Positions 57,828 to 64,000 of a stretch of DNA of 64,000 nt are shown piece by piece. The DNA is taken from positions 1 through 64,000 of the forward strand of contig NZ_JAEQMY010000023.1 of assembly GCF_016743775.1 (NCBI RefSeq). The letters run 5' to 3'. A program made the position numbers and the translations under genes. The stretch is from Microvirga aerilata (GTDB lineage Bacteria > Pseudomonadota > Alphaproteobacteria > Rhizobiales > Beijerinckiaceae). The notes under the pieces are model-generated. The model did no database searches and was not told the DNA's origin. It saw only the letters and a list, made by a program, of their open reading frames with translations. The first letter of the stretch is position 1. Each line of letters starts with the position of its first letter.

Positions 57828-58646
57828 ATGACAAGCATTGCAAACCCCATCCCGGCCATCGGTCTGGGGACATTCGGAAGAACTGGAGATACCGGGATGG
57901 CGAGCATCCTAGCGGCTTTCGATATCGGCTACAGGCATATTGATACGGCCCAGAGCTACAATTCCGAGGTGCCTGTCGGAGATGCTTTTCGCCGGTCCGG
58001 GCTGCCCAGAGAACAGGTCTTCATCACGACGAAGGTTGCCGACACGAAGCTCGACAAGGCGAGCTTCATGCCAAGTGTCGAAACGAGCCTGGAGGCACTC
58101 GGCCTCGACCATATCGATCTGCTTCTCATCCACTGGCCGTCCCAGAACAATGCGGTTCCCTTCGAAGACTACATGACTGAGCTCAAGAGAGCGCAGGATC
58201 TTGGTCGTACCCGCTTCATCGGCGTCTCGAACTTCCCGATCGCACTGTTGGAGCAGACACGGAGCCTTCTCGGGGAGGGGGCAATCGTCACCAACCAGGT
58301 GGAAATTCACCCTTATCTGCAGGCGCCGCGGATATCGAACTATGCGCGTTCGATCGGCCTTCCTCTCACGGCGTACCAGCCTCTTGCCCAAGGGGATGTG
58401 AGATCCGACCCTGTGTTGGCGGGCATTGCAAAGCATCATGGGGTCACCCCGGCTGCAATCGCTCTCGCTTTCCTGATAGCAGAAGGCCATGCCGTCATTC
58501 CGGCTTCCTCCAATGCCATCAACCTGCGTGAGAACAGGCGATCCGTCGATGTGCGCCTCTCCGGCGACGAGATGGAGCAGATCCGGGCGCTCAACCGTGG
58601 CGAACGGCGGATCAATCCGGCTAAATCGCCACGGTGGGACGATTAG
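57828..58646 (+). CDS. Aldo/keto reductase (2,5-diketogluconate reductase-like)
   Basis: A 272-residue TIM-barrel oxidoreductase with the full catalytic tetrad: Asp in IDTAQSY (near 44), Tyr four residues on, Lys in TTKVAD (near 70) and His in LIHWPSQ (near 103). IPASSNAINLRENRRS at the end is the NADP(H)-phosphate loop. It is embedded between the importer permeases and the ATPase remnant, so it likely reduces or oxidises the imported sugar or keto-acid. Confidence 0.88.
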   Translation: MTSIANPIPAIGLGTFGRTGDTGMASILAAFDIGYRHIDTAQSYNSEVPVGDAFRRSGLPREQVFITTKVADTKLDKASFMPSVETSLEALGLDHIDLLLIHWPSQNNAVPFEDYMTELKRAQDLGRTRFIGVSNFPIALLEQTRSLLGEGAIVTNQVEIHPYLQAPRISNYARSIGLPLTAYQPLAQGDVRSDPVLAGIAKHHGVTPAAIALAFLIAEGHAVIPASSNAINLRENRRSVDVRLSGDEMEQIRALNRGERRINPAKSPRWDD

Positions 58647-58672
58647 TCTCAAGTAGGGCGTGGAGGAGCATC

Positions 58673-58878
58673 ATGGGTATGGTAACCATCCGCAACGTGC
58701 GCAAGATCTACGGAGCAGTGCCGCTCGCCGGCCAGAACGTCGTGACGCTTTTCCGCGAACGCGTTGCGTTGTCGTCGGAGAATCGTGTTGCCATCGCGCC
58801 CGATCTCGAACGAATCCATATCTCGACAGCCAAAGCGGCCAGCGGATTGAGCCTGTTGCGAACAGAGCGGCGTCGTGA
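58673..58878 (+). pseudogene. Sugar ABC ATPase (UgpC/MalK type) with near-total internal deletion
   Basis: A good GGAGGAG site and ATG lead into MVTIRNVRKIYG, the exact start of a CUT1 ATPase. Then the sequence jumps to GQNVVTLFRERVALSSENRV and IAPDLERIH, which belong to the last 50 residues of such proteins. A further frame change is needed to end with DSQSGQRIEPVANRAAS at the stop 58876-58878. Walker A, signature and Walker B are all gone. It is the second gutted ATPase in the window, again just after an otherwise intact importer. Confidence 0.75.
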
Positions 58879-58934
58879 CGGGACGGCCCGCCATCAGCTC
58901 ATTGCCAATCACTTCCCAACGCGAGGATTTCAGA

Positions 58935-59705
58935 GTGCAACCCATCCCTCAGATCAAAGATATTGTGCGGCCTCCGCGCGAGCTTTCGGACGCACTGGCG
59001 AAGATCGGAACAGCCACTGCGAGCAGCGAGCTTAACCTGATGGGCATTCGCGACCCGCAGATTCGCGGTCCTCTACCCCTCAAGCAAGGGAAATCTGTTG
59101 CCGGTCCTGCGCTGACCTTGCAGTGCATGCCGAAGCGCGAGGACCTCTACGGAACCAACGAATACGAAAACCCCGAACTGCAGTTGCATCGGCACGTGCT
59201 CTACCCGGCCCAGGCGGGCGATATGGTTATCGTTGACGCGCGCGGGAATATGGCGAGCGGCATCTTCGGGGAGATGATGCTGACATTCTTCGCCGGCAGA
59301 GGCGGGGCTGGTATCGTGGTCGATGGCTGCATCCGGGACTCTGCCAAGGCCAAGGAGCTGGATCTCGGGATCTGGGTGAAAGGTGTGACGCCGAACTATC
59401 ATGCCCAAACGGACCTGATCCCATTCGCGGTCAATGTTCCAGTCGCCTGCGGCAACGTTCTGGTTATGCCAGGCGACATTGTTGTCGCTGATGACGACGG
59501 CGTGGTAGTCGTCCCTGTCGCACTCGCGCCGAAGCTCATCGAGATGGCGAGCGAGCATGCCGAATGGGAGGAGTTCGCCCGCTATCGCCTCTCCCAGGGC
59601 GGCGACCTGCGGAAATATTATCCGCTAACCGAGGAGGTGCGGGAGGAATACGTGGCATGGCGTAACGCCCAGACCCGCATGGCCGCCAATGGAGCAGGCC
59701 AATAG
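58935..59705 (+). CDS. RraA family protein (HMG/CHA aldolase-like)
   Basis: A 256-residue RraA/dimethylmenaquinone methyltransferase-like protein. The family core is clear: GPALTLQCMP near 55, GDMVIVDARGNMASGIFGEMM near 94-114, GIVVDGCIRDSAKAKELDLGIWVKG near 124-148 (VDGxxRD binds the metal-substrate pair) and GDIVVADDDGVVVVP near 180-194. Many members are class II aldolases that split 4-hydroxy-4-methyl-2-oxoglutarate-like keto acids, which would fit cleavage of a keto-deoxy acid here. GTG 58935, with GAGGA upstream, is the likely start. Confidence 0.87.
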   Translation: MQPIPQIKDIVRPPRELSDALAKIGTATASSELNLMGIRDPQIRGPLPLKQGKSVAGPALTLQCMPKREDLYGTNEYENPELQLHRHVLYPAQAGDMVIVDARGNMASGIFGEMMLTFFAGRGGAGIVVDGCIRDSAKAKELDLGIWVKGVTPNYHAQTDLIPFAVNVPVACGNVLVMPGDIVVADDDGVVVVPVALAPKLIEMASEHAEWEEFARYRLSQGGDLRKYYPLTEEVREEYVAWRNAQTRMAANGAGQ

Positions 59706-60010
59706 CGGTGCCGACGGCGGCGTAGGACGTCGCCTGGTCTCGTCAACAAGAAGGGCGTCTGGCCTCAGACTGGATGCCCATAAGGTGATCGATGCCAGCG
59801 TTGCGGAGAAGGTCAAGTCGATTCTGCAGTAATTGGCTTTCCTCTGCTGAGATGGCGCTCGCGAGGGGCTTGGAAAGGCCAGCATGGCAGATCGTCCGGC
59901 GTCAGCGTTTTGTATAGATGTCTGCTCGCGAACGGCCAGACATTCTTCCCGATCCATGTCGCACGTGACAATCCTATTCATTCATGACTATTCATTCATG
60001 GAGCAATCAG
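59706..60010. other. Intergenic stretch without a clear gene
   Basis: About 300 bases. A short frame ending SVAEKVKSILQ near 59832 looks protein-like but is too brief to place; it could be the tail of a lost gene. Short direct repeats TATTCATTCATG-like occur at 59975-60000. Confidence 0.4.
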
Positions 60011-61045
60011 ATGGACATCCCTACCCGCCCGCTTGGCCGCACCGGTCTTCAGGTATCGGTACTGGGGCTCGGCACCGCGCCACTCGGTGACCTTTTCACC
60101 AAACTGGACGAACAGGTCGCTATCGAGACGATAGCCAGCGGCTTGCGGGCAGGGCTGACTCTTCTCGACACATCCCCTCATTATGGAAATGGGCTGGCAG
60201 AGCATCGCTGCGGTACGGCGCTGCGGATGGTCGGACGGGACCGGGTCGTGCTTTCGACGAAGGTGGGGCGCCACATGGATCCGAGAAGCCCCGGCGGAAC
60301 GGCTGTTGCTGAAGGCGCGGAGGCTCCGGGATTCGCTGGCGGACTGCCCCACAAGGCCGATATCGACTACTCCTATGACGGGACTATGCGTTCGTTCGAG
60401 CAGTCGCTTCTCAGGATGAGCACCAACAGGATCGATGTGGCGCTTATTCACGACGTGGATGTTTTCACCCATGGAGCGGATGCTCTCGAAACGCGCTTCA
60501 GCGAAGCGATGAAAGGCGCCTATCGTGCGCTTGAGCGGCTGCGCTCGGAAGGAGCCGTGAAGGTAATCGGCATCGGCGTGAACGAGGCCGATATCTGCGT
60601 CCGGTTCGCGAAGGCCGGTGACTTCGACGCGATGCTGCTGGCCGGGCGCTATTCGCTCCTGGAGCAACCCGCCTTGGAGGAGTTCCTGCCCTTGGCGCTG
60701 GAGAAGGGCATTGGCGTGATGTTAGGCGGGGTCTTCAATTCGGGAATCCTGGCCACGGGTGCTGTGTCCGGCGCGAAGTACAATTACAAGATTGCTCCCC
60801 CGGACGTTCTTGAAAGGGTGGCTCGGATCGAGCGGGTCTGCCGTGCTCACGATGTTCAACTGAGCGATGCGGCGCTCCAGTTCAGCCTCGGTCACCCAGC
60901 CGTTTCGTCTGTGGTTCTTGGCGCCGAGCAGCCGGAACACATCTGGAAGAACGTCGCGTCCATGACCAAACCGATCCCGTCAAGCTTGTGGAGCGATCTG
61001 AGGAGTGAAGGATTGCTGAGCCCAGCCGCTCCCGTCCCCGCGTGA
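60011..61045 (+). CDS. Aldo/keto reductase (D-threo-aldose/L-fucose dehydrogenase-like)
   Basis: A 344-residue aldo/keto reductase of the group containing L-fucose/D-threo-aldose 1-dehydrogenase and pyridoxal 4-dehydrogenase. Tetrad residues: Asp in LLDTSPHYGNG (near 51), Tyr 56, Lys in STKVGR (near 83) and His in ALIHDVD (near 139). The insert RHMDPRSPGG then FSYDGTMRS-like DYSYDGTMRSFEQSLLRM is typical. It would oxidise a free aldose to its lactone with NAD(P), feeding an aldonate dehydratase. The start has GGAG seven bases upstream of ATG 60011. Confidence 0.87.
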   Translation: MDIPTRPLGRTGLQVSVLGLGTAPLGDLFTKLDEQVAIETIASGLRAGLTLLDTSPHYGNGLAEHRCGTALRMVGRDRVVLSTKVGRHMDPRSPGGTAVAEGAEAPGFAGGLPHKADIDYSYDGTMRSFEQSLLRMSTNRIDVALIHDVDVFTHGADALETRFSEAMKGAYRALERLRSEGAVKVIGIGVNEADICVRFAKAGDFDAMLLAGRYSLLEQPALEEFLPLALEKGIGVMLGGVFNSGILATGAVSGAKYNYKIAPPDVLERVARIERVCRAHDVQLSDAALQFSLGHPAVSSVVLGAEQPEHIWKNVASMTKPIPSSLWSDLRSEGLLSPAAPVPA

Positions 61046-61096
61046 GGAGGGGGCTCCGCAGCCAGACCTCAACAGAACGATCGGAAAGTGAAGTTT

Positions 61097-61990
61097 ATGA
61101 TCAAAGAAAGAATCGGCTTTATCGGCGTAGGCCTCATGGGCCATGGCATGGCCGGAAACCTGGTCGACAAGGGTTGGCCGCTGACGGTCATGGCGCATCG
61201 AAGCCGGGATGCGGTGGAGGATCTCAAGAGCCGGGGGGCAAGCGAGGCTGCAACGCCGCGCGAACTTGCCGAGCAGTCGGACATCGTCATCCTCTGCGTC
61301 ACCGGTTCGCCCCAGGTTCAGGCCGTGATCCAGGGGCCTGACGGGTTGGCGGCGGCGGGCAAGCCCCTGCTTATCGTTGATTGCTCGACCTCCGACCCGT
61401 CCGTAACGGTGCCTCTTGCTGAGCAACTGGCCTCGTTGGGCATTACCCTGATCGACGCGCCCCTGAGCCGGACGCCGGCAGACGCCAAGGCCGGTACGCT
61501 CGACGTGATGGTGGGTGGCGAGCCCGGCGTGATCGACCGGGTTGAGCCTGTCCTCAAGGCGTTCGCCGGAAAGGTTGTGCATACCGGCCCGACCGGAACC
61601 GCTCACACCATGAAGCTTCTCAACAACTTCCTGTCCCTGGGCTACGCGGCTCTGTACTCCGAAGTGCTGGCCCTTGGTGCGAGGGCAGGGCTGTCGGCAC
61701 AGACGTTCGACAGCGTCATCCGTGGCGGGCGGATGGATTGCGGCTTCTACCAGACTTTCTTCAAATATGTCCTCGAGCGCGACCGGAATGCGCATAAGTT
61801 CACGCTCCACAACGCTCTGAAGGACCTGACCTATCTGAACTCATTCGCCAATGCTGTCGGATTGGTCAATCCGGTCGGGGCTGCTGCCCGCAACAGCTTT
61901 GCCTTGGCAGTCAATATGGGCCGAGGCGAGGACTATGTGCCGATGCTGTCCGACGTCGTTGCCGATTTCAACGGTATTAGCAAAGGATGA
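61097..61990 (+). CDS. NAD(P)-dependent oxidoreductase, 3-hydroxyisobutyrate dehydrogenase family
   Basis: A 297-residue beta-hydroxyacid dehydrogenase (GarR/MmsB/GlxR-like). The dinucleotide loop is GFIGVGLMGHGMAGNL near residues 7-22, the substrate loop is DAPLSRTPADAKAGTLDVMVGG near 125-146, and the catalytic Lys is in GTAHTMKLLNNFL near 173. In sugar-acid catabolism such enzymes reduce tartronate semialdehyde or oxidise a hydroxy acid. A GTG at 61088 is an alternative start. It ends the module before IS630 debris. Confidence 0.87.
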   Translation: MIKERIGFIGVGLMGHGMAGNLVDKGWPLTVMAHRSRDAVEDLKSRGASEAATPRELAEQSDIVILCVTGSPQVQAVIQGPDGLAAAGKPLLIVDCSTSDPSVTVPLAEQLASLGITLIDAPLSRTPADAKAGTLDVMVGGEPGVIDRVEPVLKAFAGKVVHTGPTGTAHTMKLLNNFLSLGYAALYSEVLALGARAGLSAQTFDSVIRGGRMDCGFYQTFFKYVLERDRNAHKFTLHNALKDLTYLNSFANAVGLVNPVGAAARNSFALAVNMGRGEDYVPMLSDVVADFNGISKG

Positions 61991-62002
61991 AGCCTAATCC
62001 TC

Positions 62003-62206
62003 ATTCCTCTGCGTATGGAGCTCAACCCGATCGGGCGGCTCGTTCCAAAGCTCAAGGCACTTCTGCGCAAAGCGGGCGCACGCACAGAGGAGGCCGCCTG
62101 GACCGCCATCGGTGAACTGATCGATGCGTTCTCGCCCGACGAGTGCCGCAACGACCTCAGGAATTGCGGATGTAAGCCCGTCCAAATCGAAGCTGCCCTG
62201 GATTGA
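62003..62206 (+). pseudogene. IS630-family transposase, C-terminal tail
   Basis: The frame gives ELNPIGRLVPKLKALLRKAG, then ARTEEAAWTAIGELIDAFSP and DECRNDLRNCG, matching the last 55 residues of IS630 transposases (NPIEQxFxKLKxLLRKAxAR...FxPxECxNYxRN). The DDE Glu position within NPIE is altered to Gly. Everything upstream is missing. It is a dead fragment at the border of the next importer operon. Confidence 0.7.
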
Positions 62207-62256
62207 TCGTCTTTCGGCTGATCCGACTGCTTGTGCGGCATCCGACGTAAAGAAGT

Positions 62257-62284
62257 TTCGCAAGTACGCATGCGTACTTGCGAA
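62257..62284. promoter_or_regulatory. 28-bp perfect palindrome
   Basis: The left arm TTCGCAAGTACGCA (62257-62270) is followed without spacer by its exact complement at 62271-62284. It lies about 180 bases upstream of the ribose-type binding-protein gene and 50 after the IS630 tail. No U-run follows. A LacI- or TetR-like operator is possible; so is an element end or a bidirectional hairpin. Confidence 0.5.
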
Positions 62285-62460
62285 TACGCCTTAAGATCAT
62301 GATTATTACTGGTTGACTTAAGGTAAGTTTATGTTCTGAAATCAGCTTGCGGCGCGGGTCGAGGTTTCGCTCGAAACCTGAAGTCGAATGCCCGGCGGTG
62401 ACGCAAACGAATTGAGCAGCAAGGCTCAAGACAATACAAATTCGCAGACGAGGAAACGCT

Positions 62461-63423
62461 ATGATCACAAGTAGAAGAGCCCTGATTGCCATGGCTGCAG
62501 CCGCGATGGCCGGCGCCATGATGCCCCAGGCGTCTTTCGCCCAGGACAAGAAGACTTTGGCCTTCGTGGTCAACGTTCCCGCCGATTTCTGGCAGATCGC
62601 CAGGCGCGGCACCGAGAAGGCGCAGAAGGAGCTCCCGAAGTACAACATCGAGTTCTATATCCCGGGCGAGATGTCGGCTGCCGCGCAGAAGCGCATTTTG
62701 GAAGACCTGCTCGCAAAGGGTGTCTCGGGTGTCTCGATCAGCCCTGTCAACCCCGACAACTCCACTGATATCCTGAACCAGGTGGCCTCAAAGGCCGCCC
62801 TGTTCACGCAGGATGCCGACGCCCCCAAATCGAACCGTCTGCTCTACATCGGAACGGACAACGTGGCTGCGGGCCGTCAGGCCGGCGAGCAGATGATGAA
62901 GGCGCTGCCGAACGGCGGCAAGGCGATGGTGTTCGTCGGCACTATGGATGCCGCGAACGCTCGGGAGCGTCTGCAGGGCATCAAAGAAGTCATCGCCGGC
63001 TCGAAGATCGAAATCATCGACGTCCGCACGGATGGCGGCGATCAGGCAAAGGCCAAGGCGAACGTCGAGGATACGCTGACGAAGTATCCGAACATCGACC
63101 TCCTCGTTGGCCTGTGGGCTTACAACACCCCGCAGATCTATAACGCCGTGAAGGCTGCCGGCAAGGAAAGCAAGGTCAAGATCGTCGGCTTCGACGAAGA
63201 CCAGCAGACCCTCAAGGGCATCTCCGAGGGCGTGATCGACGCGACTGTGGTTCAGCAGCCGTACGAGTTCGGCTACCAGTCCATGATCTATCTCGCCAAG
63301 TACCTGGAAGGCGACAAGTCGTTCATCCCGGAGAACAAGCAGAAGATCATTCCGACAAAGGTGATCGACAAGTCGAACGTCAAGGACTTCGCTGCAGAGG
63401 TCAGAGAGCTGCTCAAGAAGTAG
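62461..63423 (+). CDS. Ribose-type sugar ABC transporter binding protein
   Basis: A 320-residue binding protein of the RbsB/LacI-like fold. The signal peptide covers residues 1-28 (SFAQ cleavage). The lobes show VNVPADFWQIARRGTEKAQKEL near 35-56, GVSISPVNPDNSTDIL near 93, IGTDNVAAGRQAGEQMMKAL near 130 and VGFDEDQQTLKGISEGVIDATVVQQPYEFG near 235-265. It delivers a pentose or related sugar to a CUT2 importer whose ATPase gene follows. Confidence 0.92.
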   Translation: MITSRRALIAMAAAAMAGAMMPQASFAQDKKTLAFVVNVPADFWQIARRGTEKAQKELPKYNIEFYIPGEMSAAAQKRILEDLLAKGVSGVSISPVNPDNSTDILNQVASKAALFTQDADAPKSNRLLYIGTDNVAAGRQAGEQMMKALPNGGKAMVFVGTMDAANARERLQGIKEVIAGSKIEIIDVRTDGGDQAKAKANVEDTLTKYPNIDLLVGLWAYNTPQIYNAVKAAGKESKVKIVGFDEDQQTLKGISEGVIDATVVQQPYEFGYQSMIYLAKYLEGDKSFIPENKQKIIPTKVIDKSNVKDFAAEVRELLKK

Positions 63424-63431
63424 CGGCTCAT

Positions 63432-63457
63432 GGGTCCGGCGCCGATGTGCCGGACCC
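63432..63457 (+). terminator. Hairpin after the ribose-type binding-protein gene
   Basis: GGGTCCGGC (63432-63440) pairs with GCCGGACCC (63449-63457) around eight bases, followed by a pyrimidine-rich TTCCTTTTCC. It could act as a partial terminator before the ATPase gene, giving excess binding protein. Confidence 0.65.
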
Positions 63458-63533
63458 TTCCTTTTCCTCCGTTCGGAATCGTCACAGGGCGCGAGATGCT
63501 TTGCGTGCGAATGAGGCTTGTGCATGTCGGATA

Positions 63534-64000
63534 CGCTTCTGGAGCTACGCTCGATCACAAAGACCTATCCGGGCGTAAAGGCTCTTCGCGGTGTCAACCT
63601 CTCAGTCAAGAAAGGCGAGGTCGTCGGCCTCATTGGTGAGAACGGCGCCGGCAAGTCGACCTTGATGAAGATCCTTGGCGGGGTGGTGTCGCCCTCGTCC
63701 GGCTCAATCGTGATCGACGGCGTTTCAAGGTTGGAGCTGACCGTCAAGGATGCCGCCCACGCTGGCATTGCGTTTGTTCACCAGGAACTCAATCTCTTCG
63801 AGAACCTCGACGTTGCTTCAAACATCTATATCGGTCGCGAGCCCCGCAAGGGCGGCTTTCTCAACCTGATCGACAATGCGGCCCTGCACGAGCGCGTGAA
63901 GCCGATTTTAATGCAACTCGGTGTCGACTTCACGCCCGAGGACTCAGTCGAGGAGCTATCGATCGCTCAGCGCCAGATGGTGGAAATCGCCAAAGCGCTC
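63534..64000 (+). CDS. Ribose-type sugar ABC ATPase (RbsA/XylG family), partial
   Basis: The gene starts at ATG 63534 and runs off the window end after 155 codons. It opens with SITKTYPGVKALRGVNLSVK and an intact Walker A, GENGAGKSTLMKILGG, near residues 38-53. The Q-loop FVHQELNLFENLDVASNIYIGRE near 80-103 and EELSIAQRQMVEIAKAL, the signature of CUT2 ATPases, complete what is visible of the first half. The full protein should be about 500 residues with two nucleotide-binding domains. It belongs with the preceding binding protein. Confidence 0.92.

Overview
The window is GC-rich, tightly packed DNA that looks like an alphaproteobacterium of the Hyphomicrobiales, possibly a Methylobacteriaceae/Microvirga-like soil or plant-associated bacterium. 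That placement is an inference from the gene families (DUF3500, DUF1194, many importers for sugar acids, rhizobial-style catabolic operons), because no rRNA or tRNA gene is visible. All functional names come from reading the protein sequences; no database search was run.

Left part, 1-15.2 kb: a mixed, partly decayed backbone. Intact genes include a secreted DUF3500 protein, a GT-C type membrane glycosyltransferase, an M1 aminopeptidase, a YihY/BrkB membrane protein, a DUF1194 (VWFA-like) secreted protein and a Baeyer-Villiger type flavin monooxygenase. Between them lie broken remnants: an AI-2E transporter, a TetR C-terminus, a methyltransferase N-terminus, two receiver domains and a frameshifted HTH protein. 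An SDR gene is cut off at 15.22 kb by a 136-bp element with 14-bp perfect inverted repeats.

Right part, 15.4-64 kb: a patchwork of catabolic modules, most pairing an importer with oxidoreductases or dehydratases and a regulator. (a) 15.4-24.0 kb: two enolase-superfamily enzymes, a peptide/opine-type ABC importer and a GntR regulator. (b) 25.1-31.5 kb, minus strand: two SDRs, a cupin dioxygenase-like protein, an Ldh2-family dehydrogenase and a TctABC tripartite importer. (c) 31.6-36.5 kb, minus strand: a NitT/TauT-type ABC importer with two permeases, a small membrane protein and a GntR regulator. (d) 38.8-45.7 kb: ThuA, an amber-interrupted Gfo/Idh/MocA oxidoreductase and a ROK regulator, divergent from a sugar ABC importer whose ATPase gene is internally deleted. 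(e) 46.3-49.0 kb: a KdgT remnant, a DUF1537 four-carbon acid sugar kinase and a PdxA2-type dehydrogenase. (f) 49.3-62.0 kb: an IclR regulator, two more enolase-superfamily enzymes, a VOC protein, an amidohydrolase, a sugar ABC importer again with a gutted ATPase gene, two aldo/keto reductases, an RraA-family protein and a GarR-like dehydrogenase. (g) 62.4 kb to the end: the start of a ribose-type ABC importer.

Most module boundaries coincide with dead insertion sequences: IS110 at 24.3 kb, an IS630 nested in an IS110 at 36.8-38.6 kb, an IS6-like fragment at 49.1 kb and an IS630 tail at 62.0 kb. The most informative signals are a 14-bp operator present in opposite orientation at 51,377 and 54,650, each just downstream of a TTGACA promoter; the loss by internal deletion of the ATPase in both family-1 sugar importers; and inverted-repeat hairpins placed after five of the six binding-protein genes.
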